Assembly: GCA_017983635.1 (NCBI GenBank) | Contig: JAGOBA010000002.1 | Location: 124,001 to 188,000 of the forward strand | Length of the DNA stretch: 64,000 nucleotides | Reading direction: 5' to 3' | Origin: Alphaproteobacteria bacterium | GTDB lineage: Bacteria > Pseudomonadota > Alphaproteobacteria > Micropepsales > Micropepsaceae | In this document: positions 45,419-54,813 of the stretch, in pieces | Numbering within the stretch: position 1 is the stretch's first letter | How the letters are laid out: every line of letters starts with the position of its first letter | Position numbers and translations under genes: made by a program | The notes under the pieces: generated by a model | What the model was told of the DNA's origin: nothing | What the model saw: only the letters and a program-made list of their open reading frames with translations | The model's database searches: none

Positions 45419-46795
45419 ATGACCGTGCATACCTTTGTAAAGGGCGCCAACACCGCGGCGCACCTAAGGCCTCCATCGAAACGTAAGGTGGTAGAACGAA
45501 GTCCGGGCACCGACGCACAAGTCGGCATCCAGACATCGCTTCTCTTCCCGCCTCTCGTCTCTCCCGCTCCCGCCGCCCCTCTCGATCCCGGACACTCGGT
45601 TCGCAAGGCCAACCGCTTTCCCGTCAGTGCCGAGGCGCGCGAATTCTACAAACGCAATTTTCCCGGCACGACCGCCGACGATTGGAACGATTGGCGCTGG
45701 CAGGCGCGCAGCCGTATCCGCACGCTTGAGCAGCTGGAACGCATGTTCGACCTTTCGAAGGACGAACGCTCCGCGGCTTTGCGCCATAAAGGCTCGCTGC
45801 CGGTCGGCATTACACCTTATTATGCAAGCCTGATGGCCCATGCCGATGCGTCGGAGCCGCTCCGCCGCACGCACATCATGGTCAACGATGAATACGTGCG
45901 TCTCCCGGGGGAAGAAGACGATCCCTTGGGCGAAGACCACGACACCGTTGCCCCAGGCCTAGTCCACCGCTACCCCGATCGCGTTTTGTTCCTGACGACC
46001 GGCTTCTGCTCGACCTACTGCCGCTATTGCACGCGCTCTAGAATGGTCGGAAATCCGGGGGGCGAGTACAATTTCTCAACCTCGCAATGGGAAAAAGCGC
46101 TCCAGTACCTTGAGGCGCACACCGAGGTCCGCGACGTCCTTCTCTCCGGCGGCGACCCGCTCTCCATTGGCGATGACAAGCTCGATTGGCTGCTGACGCG
46201 GCTGCGCAAGATCAAGCACATCGAATTTGTACGCATTGGAACCAAGATCCCGGCCGTGCTGCCGATGCGCATCACCCGCGACCTGGTGAAGATGCTCCGG
46301 AAGCACCACCCGCTCTGGATGAGCGTCCACTTCACGCATCCGACCGAGATCACCCCGGAAACGCGCGAAGCGGCAGCACGCCTGGCCGACGCCGGCATTC
46401 CGCTCGGCTCGCAGACCGTGCTGCTCAAAGACATCAATGATGACGCGGCTGTAATGCGCGAGCTGATGCATGGCCTGCTCACCATGCGCATCAAGCCCTA
46501 CTACCTCTATCAATGCGATCCCATCAAAGGCTCCGGCCACTTCCGGACGCCCGTGCACAAAGGGATTGAGATCATTCAGTCGCTCCGCGGCCACACCACC
46601 GGCTATGCCTGCCCGATGTTCGTGGTCGACGCCCCCGGTGGCGGCGGCAAGATTCTCTTAGCGCCCGACGCCATCGCCGGCCGCGAAGGCGACGACCTGC
46701 TGCTCAGGAACTTCGAAGGCAAGATCTATCGCTATCCCGACCCGGGTGGAAAGCTCGGGCGTGACCGGACCTTGAAGGCCGTCGCCGCGCAATAG
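45419..46795 (+). CDS. Lysine 2,3-aminomutase-like radical SAM/PLP enzyme (KamA family)
   Basis: Probably converts L-alpha-lysine to beta-lysine using [4Fe-4S], S-adenosylmethionine and PLP. The radical SAM triad is C197, C201 and C204 in CSTYCRYC. QCDPIKGSGHFRTPVHKGIE and FVVDAPGGGGKI match clostridial lysine 2,3-aminomutase, and the two Asp that bind the lysine side-chain amine there are kept as D367 and D404; glutamate mutases differ at these sites. The C-terminal zinc-binding Cys cluster of clostridial enzymes is missing, and there is a roughly 60-residue non-conserved N-terminal extension. Too long for EpmB, and no epmA or efp is adjacent. First gene of a three-gene operon with an ATP-grasp ligase and a GNAT. 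Confidence 0.88.
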   Translation: MTVHTFVKGANTAAHLRPPSKRKVVERSPGTDAQVGIQTSLLFPPLVSPAPAAPLDPGHSVRKANRFPVSAEAREFYKRNFPGTTADDWNDWRWQARSRIRTLEQLERMFDLSKDERSAALRHKGSLPVGITPYYASLMAHADASEPLRRTHIMVNDEYVRLPGEEDDPLGEDHDTVAPGLVHRYPDRVLFLTTGFCSTYCRYCTRSRMVGNPGGEYNFSTSQWEKALQYLEAHTEVRDVLLSGGDPLSIGDDKLDWLLTRLRKIKHIEFVRIGTKIPAVLPMRITRDLVKMLRKHHPLWMSVHFTHPTEITPETREAAARLADAGIPLGSQTVLLKDINDDAAVMRELMHGLLTMRIKPYYLYQCDPIKGSGHFRTPVHKGIEIIQSLRGHTTGYACPMFVVDAPGGGGKILLAPDAIAGREGDDLLLRNFEGKIYRYPDPGGKLGRDRTLKAVAAQ

Positions 46796-46847
46796 CGCGG
46801 TTGCGGCCCTCACCTCCCGGCAACCGATGGCGCACGAGGTAAGCCCG

Positions 46848-47834
46848 ATGCAAAACGCGCCACGTATCCTAATCCTGATCCCAGAGCTCAAAGAGATTGA
46901 GCCGGACGACAATCTCGCGACCATTTCGACCGCGCGCGAGATCGCCAAGCACTACGACAAGCTTGGCTATCCGCACACGATGCGCTACTTCGACTACATG
47001 CCCGCCAGCTTCAAAGCCGCGGTCGAGGCCGACCGCCCCGACTGCGTCTTCAACTTGGTCGAGTCGGTCTCGGGCACCAGCCGCTTAATCCACGTTCCCC
47101 CGATCTACCTGGAGGAAATGCGCCTGCCCTACACAGGCTGCCCGCCCCACGCGATCGAACTCTCGAACGATAAGGTGCTGGCCAAGCGGATCATTTCGCT
47201 CCTCGACGCACCCACGCCGCGGTGGGGCACACCAAAAACGATGAAACCCCGCGAAGGCGGCACCTGGATCGTCAAGGCCCAGCACGAACACGCCTCCTTC
47301 GGCATGTCGCAGGCGAGCGTGGTTGAAGGCACGACCGCCGCCCTCGAACTCGCCGACCAGCTCACGCACGAGCACAAGATCGACTGGATGATGGAAGAAT
47401 TCATCGACGGCCGGGAATTCAACGTCTCGATCATCGAAACCCCTAAAGGGCCCCGCACGCTGCCCGTCGCCGAAATCGTGTTCCAGAACTACGACAAGAG
47501 CATGCACAAGATCATCGACTACAAGGCCAAGTGGGACGAAAAGAGCTTCGAGTACAAGAACACCGTCCGCAGCTATGACTTCAAACCCACCGACGCCAAG
47601 CTCTTGAAGACGCTCGAAGAAATCAGCCTGAAGGTCTGGCACGGCTTCGACCTGCGTGGCTGGGCCCGCGTCGACCTCCGCGTCGATGCCAAGGGCAACG
47701 CCTACGTCGTCGACATCAACGCGAACCCCGACCTCTCGCTCGATGCGGGCTTCATGGCCGCGGCCTCAAGAGCCGAGATCGCGCCACACGAAGCGATCCG
47801 CATGATCACGGCCGCGGCGCTCCGCGCAGTATGA
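46848..47834 (+). CDS. ATP-grasp ligase (D-alanine--D-alanine ligase-like)
   Basis: 328-aa ATP-grasp enzyme expected to form an amide bond by an acyl-phosphate intermediate. N-terminal domain: DNLATISTAREIAKHYDKLG and PDCVFNLVESVSG. LPYTGCPPHAIELSNDKVLAKRI is the Ddl-like nucleotide-domain entry; TWIVKAQHEHASFGMSQAS is the phosphate-binding region; the Mg site is WARVDLRVDAKGNAYVVDINANPDL. It differs from true Ddl, which lies in the mur/fts cluster. GAGG sits 8 nt before ATG 46848; a start at 46827 is possible. It follows kamA by 52 nt and overlaps the GNAT gene by 4 nt. Likely partner: beta-lysine or an acetylated form (inference). Confidence 0.85.
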   Translation: MQNAPRILILIPELKEIEPDDNLATISTAREIAKHYDKLGYPHTMRYFDYMPASFKAAVEADRPDCVFNLVESVSGTSRLIHVPPIYLEEMRLPYTGCPPHAIELSNDKVLAKRIISLLDAPTPRWGTPKTMKPREGGTWIVKAQHEHASFGMSQASVVEGTTAALELADQLTHEHKIDWMMEEFIDGREFNVSIIETPKGPRTLPVAEIVFQNYDKSMHKIIDYKAKWDEKSFEYKNTVRSYDFKPTDAKLLKTLEEISLKVWHGFDLRGWARVDLRVDAKGNAYVVDINANPDLSLDAGFMAAASRAEIAPHEAIRMITAAALRAV

Positions 47835-48304
47835 CCTTCCGAACCGCACCGCGCGACGCCGACCGCGACGCCGTGCGCCGCGTCGTGACCGAAACCGGCG
47901 TCTTCTCCGGCGTCGAGATCGGTTGGGCGGTCGAGATCGTCGAGACCGCTCTCGCCCGCGGCCAAGCCGCCGGCTACCACTTCCTCTTCGCCGATGGACC
48001 GGATGGCCTGGAGGGCTACACCTGCTTCGGCCCGATCGACGGCACCGACAACCGTTTCGACCTCTATTGGATCGCCGTCTCGCCAAAAGCCCAGGGCAAA
48101 GGCATCGGCAAGCGCCTGCTCAGCGAAACTGTTGCCGCCGCGCGCGCGCTTGATGCCACCCACATGTTCATCGACACGTCTACCCGCGCCGACTACGGCG
48201 CGGCCCGCAAGCTCTACGAGGCGCTCGGCTTCACGCTCATGGGCACCCTCGTTGACTTCTACAGCGACGGCGACAGCAAGGCCTTCTTCGGCCGCAAGCT
48301 ATAG
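47831..48304 (+). CDS. GNAT family N-acetyltransferase in the kamA operon
   Basis: 157-aa GNAT. YWIAVSPKAQGKGIGKRLLSETVAAARAL holds the acetyl-CoA pyrophosphate loop (QGKGIG), and TRADYGAARKLYEALGFTLMGTLVDFYSDGDSKAFFGRKL completes the fold. ATGA overlap with the ATP-grasp gene implies coupled translation. Shorter and different from AblB, the known beta-lysine acetyltransferase, which together with AblA makes N-epsilon-acetyl-beta-lysine osmolyte. Substrate here is unproven but is expected to be an amine in the same pathway. Confidence 0.85.
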   Translation: MTFRTAPRDADRDAVRRVVTETGVFSGVEIGWAVEIVETALARGQAAGYHFLFADGPDGLEGYTCFGPIDGTDNRFDLYWIAVSPKAQGKGIGKRLLSETVAAARALDATHMFIDTSTRADYGAARKLYEALGFTLMGTLVDFYSDGDSKAFFGRKL

Positions 48305-49237
48305 CGTCTCCGCCGCCCGGGCCCGCTCGATCCCAAGTTGCCGCTCGCGCCAAGCAATGAAGAGCCCGGACCCGATCACGATGACCGCACCGATATAAAC
48401 AGCGGACGCCGGCAACTCGCCGAAGAAGAGCCACCCCAGCAGGATCGCCCAGATCATCGCCGCATAGTCGAAGTTCGCAAGCGTGGACGCTTCCGCAAAG
48501 CGGTACGAATTCGTCATCAAAAGCTGCCCGACCCCGCCCAATATGCCCAGCGTGACGAGCAACACCAACTCGCCCCCGGACGGCGTCACCCACGCGAACG
48601 GCAACGTGCACGCGCTCACCAACGTACACGCCAGCTGAAAGTAAAAAGCGATCACCAGCGCGGGCTCGCTCCCCGACATCAGCCGGATGAAGATCATCGT
48701 GAACGCCACCAAAAGCGCGTTCGCAAAGGCAAGCATAACGCCGGTCGATGCGCCCGCCTCGGAGAAGCCCTGGCCCAGATGCGGTGAAACCATGATCAGC
48801 ACGCCGACAAAGCCGGCCGCAACCGCACTCCACCGGTAAAGCCGTATCGTCTCGCCCAGGATGAAGGCGGCAAGCACGACCACGATGAGGGGCGACGCAA
48901 AGCTGATCGCCGTCACGTCCGCGACCGGCAAATACTTGAGCGACGCGAAGTACGTGAACATGGCGAGCACGCCGCTCGTCGCACGTCGCGCATGCGACCA
49001 CGGCGCTTTGGTCGCCAAATCGGCCATTCGCATGCCGGACGCCGCCATAACCACGAGGATCGGCACGAACGCGAACAAGGAGCGAAAGAACACCACCTCC
49101 CCCACCGGAAACGTGTCGCCGAACCCGCGTGCAATCACGGCCATGAACATAAAAACGAGCGTCGCACCGACCTTGAGAGCGATACCGAGAAGCGGATGAG
49201 ATGACGCCTTGAGATCGACGCCGCCGCTCACAGCCAC
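48299..49237 (-). CDS. DMT/EamA-family transporter
   Basis: 312-aa inner-membrane transporter with ten predicted helices in two EamA repeats (about residues 15-150 and 160-300). Typical segments: ARGFGDTFPVGEVVFFRSLFAFVPIL, ALKYLPVADVTAISFASPLIVVVLA-like YLPVADVTAISFASPL, and AMIWAILLGWLFFGELP. Usually a metabolite exporter. It converges on the GNAT gene with 6-nt overlap and begins by overlapping the corA stop; exporting a product of the neighbouring operon is possible but not shown. Confidence 0.9.
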   Translation of the reverse strand: MAVSGGVDLKASSHPLLGIALKVGATLVFMFMAVIARGFGDTFPVGEVVFFRSLFAFVPILVVMAASGMRMADLATKAPWSHARRATSGVLAMFTYFASLKYLPVADVTAISFASPLIVVVLAAFILGETIRLYRWSAVAAGFVGVLIMVSPHLGQGFSEAGASTGVMLAFANALLVAFTMIFIRLMSGSEPALVIAFYFQLACTLVSACTLPFAWVTPSGGELVLLVTLGILGGVGQLLMTNSYRFAEASTLANFDYAAMIWAILLGWLFFGELPASAVYIGAVIVIGSGLFIAWRERQLGIERARAAETL

Positions 49238-50211
49238 TTGCGCCAGCGGAAAATCACATAGGGCACAACCGCCGACATCGCGATCAGCCCTAGCGCGATC
49301 GGATAGGCATAGGGAGAGTGCAGCTCAGGCATGAACTCAAAGTTCATCCCCCAAATGCTGGCGAGTAGGGTCGGTGGCAGCACCACCGTTGCCGCAACCG
49401 AGAGAATGCGAATAATCCGGCTCTGCTCGATGTTGACGATGCCCAGCACCGCGTCCAACAAGAACGTGATCTTGTTCGCCAGATATGTCGTGTGATCGGC
49501 CAACGACTGCACGTCCCGGGTCATTGTCTTCACATGCCCCTTCAATTCCTTTGTCGCCTTCAGATCGATCGTTTGCGAGAGGAACGCCAGCATCCGTCCC
49601 ATGCTGATCAAGCTCTCGCGCGCCTTCGACGTCAAATCGTTCCGGTTACCCAGATTGACCAGAATCTTCTGATAGTCCCGCGACGGCTCATAGCCGTTCT
49701 GGCTGAAGACCTGCTTCGAAAGAGCATCGACTTCGGCCCCGACCTTTTCCAGCACGTCCGCCGTCCGGTCGATGATCGCTTCCAAGAGCCCCGCCAGGAT
49801 AAGGTCGCCCTTCGGCCAGAGATTGACCTGCCGGTCCGCGCGGTTTGCAAACGTGTTGAACGGCTGCGGTTCCGTGTAGCGCACGGTCAAGAGCCGCTCA
49901 CCCGCCAGAATGAAGCTCACGCCCTGGCATTCCGGCTCCGTCGTTTCCGTCTTCGAAATCACCAGCGCCGTCATGAACGTCGCCCCGTCCTCGTGATAGA
50001 GGCGGCTTGAGATTTCGATTTCGTCCATGTCGTCGCGCGACGGCGGATCGAACCCGAACAACGACCTGACCGCCTCCCGCTCCGCTGCCGTTGGGTCATA
50101 GAGATCGACCCACAGCGACTCAGGCGGCACGGTAATCGGGTCCGCCGACTCGCCCGAACACGTCAGGTTGCGGCGGAGGCAGTTTTCGCGCAGGCCGAAC
50201 GAGCGAAGCAT
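49228..50211 (-). CDS. corA: CorA-family magnesium/cobalt transporter
   Basis: 327-aa channel for Mg2+ (Co2+, Ni2+). A long soluble N-terminal domain (about residues 1-260) with LWVDLYDPTAAEREAVRSLFGFDPPSRDDM and an extended helix precedes two C-terminal membrane helices. The selectivity motif GMN is in ASIWGMNFEFMPEL. The C-terminus IFRWRKWL carries the basic end typical of the family. It overlaps the DMT transporter gene by 10 nt. No Mg-responsive leader was recognised upstream. Confidence 0.94.
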   Translation of the reverse strand: MLRSFGLRENCLRRNLTCSGESADPITVPPESLWVDLYDPTAAEREAVRSLFGFDPPSRDDMDEIEISSRLYHEDGATFMTALVISKTETTEPECQGVSFILAGERLLTVRYTEPQPFNTFANRADRQVNLWPKGDLILAGLLEAIIDRTADVLEKVGAEVDALSKQVFSQNGYEPSRDYQKILVNLGNRNDLTSKARESLISMGRMLAFLSQTIDLKATKELKGHVKTMTRDVQSLADHTTYLANKITFLLDAVLGIVNIEQSRIIRILSVAATVVLPPTLLASIWGMNFEFMPELHSPYAYPIALGLIAMSAVVPYVIFRWRKWL

Positions 50212-50514
50212 GTGGCGGCTCTTGGGCTAAGGGCGGCGGTGATGCGAGCGACGGCCCTTATAACCATGCCGGGCAAGCCGCCGCCAGTCGATTTGCGCCG
50301 CAAATCCGGGGCACGGCATTCTTAACCAGATGCCGACGGGGACACCACGGAAGTGAGGCTTTCGAGTCACTTCCATCACGCTGACGCATTGCGTTTACGA
50401 CCCGAAAACGCTTTAGAGGGCATAGGTGAGCATTCCTTGAGGCTCTCGGCGATTGGCGCTGGGCGGCCGCAGGGGCCCACCTAACCGACGGTAGGCGGCA
50501 ACGCGAGGTTTCCA
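50212..50514. other. Divergent corA/DUF4282 gap with two dyads
   Basis: 303 nt without a gene. It holds a dyad GATTTGCG-C-CGCAAATC at 50290-50306 and an inverted repeat GGAAGTGA (50349-50356)/TCACTTCC (50367-50374). Neither has a T-run. Both could be operators for the divergent genes; no recognisable promoter pair stood out. Confidence 0.5.
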
Positions 50515-50799
50515 ATGGAATTCGGCGATCTTTTCAGCTTCGACAAGAAAATCGCACCCACGATCATCAAACCGATCTATTGGATCGGCCTCGTCCTGAT
50601 CGTACTAGGCGGCATCATCTCGTTCTTCACCGGCTTCGGCTGGCTATTCTCGAGCTTCTTCTACGGTCTCTGGATGATGATCACCTCGATCATCTTCGTG
50701 ATCTTCGGCGTGCTCGGCCTGCGCATCGCAGCCGAAATCTGCCTCGCCGTCTTCGAGATCCACGAGAAAGTCTCGCCGACCACGCCGGCTCCGATGTAA
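50515..50799 (+). CDS. DUF4282 small membrane protein
   Basis: 94-aa protein with two hydrophobic helices (IIKPIYWIGLVLIVLGGIISFF and FFYGLWMMITSIIFVIFGVLGLRI) and a short cytosolic tail (LAVFEIHEKVSPTTP). The FYGLWMMITSI region and RIAAEICLAVFEIHE match DUF4282. AACGCGAGG is upstream of the ATG. Function unknown. Confidence 0.85.
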   Translation: MEFGDLFSFDKKIAPTIIKPIYWIGLVLIVLGGIISFFTGFGWLFSSFFYGLWMMITSIIFVIFGVLGLRIAAEICLAVFEIHEKVSPTTPAPM

Positions 50800-50815
50800 G
50801 GCCCGGCGGAGGGCG

Positions 50816-51205
50816 TCAGCGCACGGCGACGCCCTCGACCTCGATCAGGTACTTCGGCTCGATCAACTGCGGCACATAGATAAAGGTCGACGCCGGCGCG
50901 GCGTCGCCGAAGTGCCGCACCCGGGCGGCCCTCACCGCCATCGCCGGTTGCCCCACCGCCAGAAACGCATTCGTCTTGACCAGATTGGCAGGCGTCATGC
51001 CCTTCGCCGCCAACAGCCGTACGACGTTGGCGTAGGCCTCATCCGCCTGTTCTTCGATGGTCGCGGGTAACGTACCGTCCGGCCGCATACCGACCTGTCC
51101 CGCTATGAAGATCATATCCGAGCCCGCCTTCACGAACCCGCCATGAGAGTACTGGCCGACAGGCTTGGCCATCGTCGGCGGATTGAAGAATTCGGGCAGG
51201 CTCAT
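50816..51205 (-). CDS. RidA family protein
   Basis: 129-aa RidA/YjgF-type protein, a family that hydrolyses reactive enamine/imine intermediates. GQYSHGGFVKAGSDMIFIAGQVG starts the fold; PANLVKTNAFLA, FGDAAPASTFIYVPQLIEPKYLIEVEGVAV ends it. The family Arg that binds the carboxylate is replaced in the final part (PASTFIYV instead of PARSxxxV), so classic imine deaminase activity is doubtful. AAGGAA precedes the ATG at 51203-51205. It overlaps the FAD enzyme by 4 nt upstream. Confidence 0.88.
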   Translation of the reverse strand: MSLPEFFNPPTMAKPVGQYSHGGFVKAGSDMIFIAGQVGMRPDGTLPATIEEQADEAYANVVRLLAAKGMTPANLVKTNAFLAVGQPAMAVRAARVRHFGDAAPASTFIYVPQLIEPKYLIEVEGVAVR

Positions 51206-52320
51206 GGCAGCGTTCCTTTCCGTACCGTGGTGACCGTCGATCGTTCCGGCTTTCCCGCATCGTCGCTGCGCCGGTGAAAATAGATCCCTTGGGTGAAGGC
51301 ACGGAACGGCGCCGTCCCCAGCACCAGGTTCCACATCCAATTCGGCGGTGCGAAGTCGAACGCGCGCCGCATCAGGAGTTTCGTTCGGAACCGCGGAACC
51401 TCCCGCGCCAGCGCCCGCGCCGGGTGTTCGCCACCCGCCAATATCCAATCGGCGGCAAGCTGCGCCGTCCGCCGCCCAAGCCGCAGCGTCTGCACAATCC
51501 CCCCGCCCGTCAGCGGCGACACATGCCCCGCCGCGTCGCCGACCAGCATCACCCGCCCGTCATAGGTCTTCGAAAGCGTCGCACCCGCGGGGATCAACCC
51601 GCTGCGCCGCGCCACGATCCGCCGCGCCGGCAGCTGTAACCGCTTGCGATAGACTTCCAGAAACGCCTTCGCATCGGGTCTGAACCCATGCCGCGCCGCA
51701 AGCCCAACTTGCGTCACACCCACGCCCGGCACCGCCCAAGCGATATACCCCGGCGCGAGATTGCTATCGAGAAAGCAATGCAAGAACCGATCGTCGAGCG
51801 CGGGTTCAGGCTCCAACTCGAACTCAACCCCGGCCAAGAAACGCCGATTGGCATCCAACCCAAAGTACCGCCCCACCGTCGACGTCGGACCATCGGCCCC
51901 GATCAAAAGCCGCGCGCTCATGTCGAGATCGGGCAGCGTCACAGCATCTGCACCCTGCGTGGCCCGCTGGAACGCCACATCGAAGTGCAGCTCTGCGCCG
52001 GCGCGTTGAGCTTCTTCCGCCATCCACCGCATCAAGTTCGGCGTGTCGGTCGCGAGAAAATAGTAGCCCGGCGCAAAATGATCCGTGGACTTGCCGTTCG
52101 GCGCATAGAGCCGAACCCCGCGCACCAATCGCGTCAGCCGCGCGGGAACATCCGTCTCCTCCGCCGCTTCTTTGACCAAGATACCGGTCGTCCGCACGCC
52201 CGCGCCCGGCTCGACCTTGCGTTCGATCACCGCCACCTTGAGACCGCGAAGAGCGGCCGTGCGCGCGCACGACAGCCCCGCAAAACTCGCCCCGACAATG
52301 ATCAGGTCATAGTGGCGCAA
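51202..52320 (-). CDS. FAD-dependent oxidoreductase (geranylgeranyl-reductase-like)
   Basis: 372-aa flavoprotein of the UbiH/geranylgeranyl reductase superfamily. N-terminal FAD dinucleotide motif YDLIIVGASFAGLSCARTAAL (residues 4-24), the GADGPTSTVGRYFGL motif (about 155-170), and the ribityl-binding GRVMLVGDAAGHVSPLTGGGI (about 275-295). A Rieske or prenyl substrate is not indicated. It overlaps the RidA gene by 4 nt, suggesting paired action on a reactive product. Substrate unknown. Confidence 0.88.
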   Translation of the reverse strand: MRHYDLIIVGASFAGLSCARTAALRGLKVAVIERKVEPGAGVRTTGILVKEAAEETDVPARLTRLVRGVRLYAPNGKSTDHFAPGYYFLATDTPNLMRWMAEEAQRAGAELHFDVAFQRATQGADAVTLPDLDMSARLLIGADGPTSTVGRYFGLDANRRFLAGVEFELEPEPALDDRFLHCFLDSNLAPGYIAWAVPGVGVTQVGLAARHGFRPDAKAFLEVYRKRLQLPARRIVARRSGLIPAGATLSKTYDGRVMLVGDAAGHVSPLTGGGIVQTLRLGRRTAQLAADWILAGGEHPARALAREVPRFRTKLLMRRAFDFAPPNWMWNLVLGTAPFRAFTQGIYFHRRSDDAGKPERSTVTTVRKGTLP

Positions 52321-52324
52321 GAAG

Positions 52325-52783
52325 CTACTTGCCCTTCGCCTTCTTCGGCGCCGGCTTCTTCTTCGACTTGGGCAGCGGCGCTCCGAACTGCCAGGAATGC
52401 CCGAACGGATCTGTGATCACCCCGAAGCGGTCTCCCCAGAACTGATCCGACGCCGGCATCGTGACTTTGGCACCCGCCTTCACTGCCCGGGCCATCCACT
52501 GATCGACCTTCTTGGGTGCCTTTAGTTGAATGAACAGACCGACAGCCGTGCCGCCATACTTCTCAGGCGTGCGGGCGACGCCTCCGGCATACTCCGGAAA
52601 GTCGTCCGACAGGTAAACCGCATGACCATTGATATCCAATTGCGCGTGCATCAAGCGCTTCCCATCGTCGGCGGGCATGCGCATGATTTCCTTAGCTGCC
52701 AGCCCCTTCTTGTAAAACGCAATCGCTCCCTTGCCGTCGCTGACGGTGAGATAGGGCACGATGTTTTTTTGCACTACAGGCAT
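52325..52783 (-). CDS. VOC-family protein (PhnB-like)
   Basis: 152 aa: NIVPYLTVSDGKGAIAFYKK, RMPADDGKRLMHAQLDINGHAVYLSDDFPE, and DRFGVITDPFGHSWQFG are PhnB/glyoxalase-superfamily features. The C-terminus is a Lys-rich tail (KSKKKPAPKKAKGK), as in some DNA-binding or nucleoid proteins, but no function is implied. It follows acs by 39 nt on the same strand and precedes the FAD oxidoreductase by 4 nt. Confidence 0.87.
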   Translation of the reverse strand: MPVVQKNIVPYLTVSDGKGAIAFYKKGLAAKEIMRMPADDGKRLMHAQLDINGHAVYLSDDFPEYAGGVARTPEKYGGTAVGLFIQLKAPKKVDQWMARAVKAGAKVTMPASDQFWGDRFGVITDPFGHSWQFGAPLPKSKKKPAPKKAKGK

Positions 52784-52822
52784 CGACGCGTCTCCTCCAA
52801 AAAACGGACCAGCGTTCTACGC

Positions 52823-54757
52823 TCACTTCCGCGCGTTCGCCACCAAATCCTGGACGACGGCAGGGTCGGCCAACGTCGTCGTATCGCCGAGATTCGACGT
52901 GTCGCCTTCCGCGATCTTGCGCAGAATCCGCCGCATGATCTTACCCGAGCGCGTCTTCGGCAAGCCCGGGGCCCATTGGATGACGTCCGGCTTCGCGATC
53001 GCGCCGATCTCCTTGCCGACCCACGCAATCAGCTCCTTGCGTAACGCCTCCGTCGGCGCGATCCCAGCCTTCAGCGTGACATAGGCATAGATGCCCTGCC
53101 CCTTGATGTCGTGCGGATAGCCTACGACGGCTGCTTCTGCGACCTTGGAGTTCCCAACCAGCGCGCTCTCGACTTCCGCCGTGCCGAGCCGATGGCCCGA
53201 CACGTTGATCACATCGTCCACGCGCCCCGTGATCCAGTAATAGCCATCCTTATCGCGCCGGCAGCCGTCGCCGGTAAAGTACTTGCCCGGATAAGTCTTG
53301 AAGTACGTATCGACGAAGCGCTGGTGGTCGCCATAGACGGTTCGCATCTGTCCCGGCCACGAATCCGCCAGCACCAGATTGCCCGTCGTCTCGCCCTCAA
53401 GCACCTTGCCCTCAGCATCGACCACCTGCGGCACGATCCCGAAGAACGGCCGGGTCGCCGACCCGGGTTTCAACGCGGTCGCCCCCGGCAGCGGCGTGAT
53501 CAGAATGCCGCCAGTCTCGGTCTGCCACCACGTATCGACGATTGGGCAACGCCCGTCACCCACGACGCGATGATACCAAAGCCATGCCTCCGGATTGATC
53601 GGCTCACCCACCGACCCGAGCAGCCTGAGTGATGTGCGGCTCGTGCGTTTCACCGGCTCTTCGCCGTCGCGCATCAAAGCGCGGATCGCGGTCGGCGCCG
53701 TGTAGAAGATGTTGACCTTGTGCTTGTCGATCACCTCCCAAAACCGCGAGACGGTCGGGTAGTTCGGCACGCCCTCGAACATGAGCGTTGTCGCCCCGTT
53801 CGCCAGAGGTCCATAGACAATATAGCTGTGCCCCGTCACCCAGCCGACGTCGGCCGTGCACCAATAAATGTCGCCGTCATGGTAGTCGAACACGTACTGA
53901 TGGGTCATCGACGCGAACACGATGTAGCCGCCCGTCGTGTGCAACACGCCCTTGGGCTTCCCCGTCGAGCCTGACGTGTAGAGAATGAATAGCGGATCCT
54001 CCGCATTCATCTCGACCGGCGGGCAGTCGGCCGAAACCTTCGCCGCCTCGTCGTGATACCAAACGTCCCGCGGCCCATGCATCAGCACCTTGCCGCCCGT
54101 GCGCTTCACGACGACGACCCGCTTCACATCCGGACACTGCGTCATCGCCAGATCCGTGTTGTGCTTGAGCGGCACCGCCTTGCCGCCACGCAGACCCTCA
54201 TCCGCCGTGATTACGACGGTCGATGCGCAATCGAGAATCCGGCCTGCGAGGCTGTCCGGCGAGAACCCGCCAAACACGACCGAGTGCACCGCCCCGATCC
54301 GCGTGCACGCCAACATCGCGTAAGCGGCTTCCGGAATCATCGGCAGGTAGATCGTAACCCGGTCGCCCTTCTTGACCCCGTTCGCCTTCAACACATTCGC
54401 AAACCGCGACACCTCCGCATGCAGTTCGCGATAGCTGATGTGCTTTGAGTCCTTCGGATCATCCCCTTCCCAAATGATCGCCGTCTGGTCTGCGCGCTTC
54501 GCCAAATGCCGGTCGACGCAATTCGCCGAAACGTTCAGCGACCCGTCCTCATACCAACGAATGAACAAGTTTCGCGCATCGTAGGAAACGTCCTTCACCT
54601 TCGAATAGGGCTTGATCCAATCAATCCGCTTCCCCTGCTCCCGCCAAAACGAAACCGGATCGGCGACCGAGGCCTTGTAGAGATCGAGATACTTGCCGTT
54701 ATCGACAAACGCACGGCTCGCCCACGCTGGCGTGACGGGGAGCAGCTGATCGGACAT
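52823..54757 (-). CDS. acs: Acetyl-CoA synthetase
   Basis: AMP-forming acetate:CoA ligase of 644 aa. [20 protein letters not shown] is the P-loop; [21 protein letters not shown] and [19 protein letters not shown] define the acetate pocket and A5 motif. [38 protein letters not shown] is the hinge/A8 region; the acylatable Lys near the C-terminus is in [17 protein letters not shown]. Supplies acetyl-CoA and is typically regulated by lysine acetylation. Confidence 0.97.
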   Translation of the reverse strand: MSDQLLPVTPAWASRAFVDNGKYLDLYKASVADPVSFWREQGKRIDWIKPYSKVKDVSYDARNLFIRWYEDGSLNVSANCVDRHLAKRADQTAIIWEGDDPKDSKHISYRELHAEVSRFANVLKANGVKKGDRVTIYLPMIPEAAYAMLACTRIGAVHSVVFGGFSPDSLAGRILDCASTVVITADEGLRGGKAVPLKHNTDLAMTQCPDVKRVVVVKRTGGKVLMHGPRDVWYHDEAAKVSADCPPVEMNAEDPLFILYTSGSTGKPKGVLHTTGGYIVFASMTHQYVFDYHDGDIYWCTADVGWVTGHSYIVYGPLANGATTLMFEGVPNYPTVSRFWEVIDKHKVNIFYTAPTAIRALMRDGEEPVKRTSRTSLRLLGSVGEPINPEAWLWYHRVVGDGRCPIVDTWWQTETGGILITPLPGATALKPGSATRPFFGIVPQVVDAEGKVLEGETTGNLVLADSWPGQMRTVYGDHQRFVDTYFKTYPGKYFTGDGCRRDKDGYYWITGRVDDVINVSGHRLGTAEVESALVGNSKVAEAAVVGYPHDIKGQGIYAYVTLKAGIAPTEALRKELIAWVGKEIGAIAKPDVIQWAPGLPKTRSGKIMRRILRKIAEGDTSNLGDTTTLADPAVVQDLVANARK

Positions 54758-54813
54758 AGGCGCCTCCTAGAGATATCGTCTCAATATGAGTGTTGCAGAC
54801 CTGCGGCAAGGGG

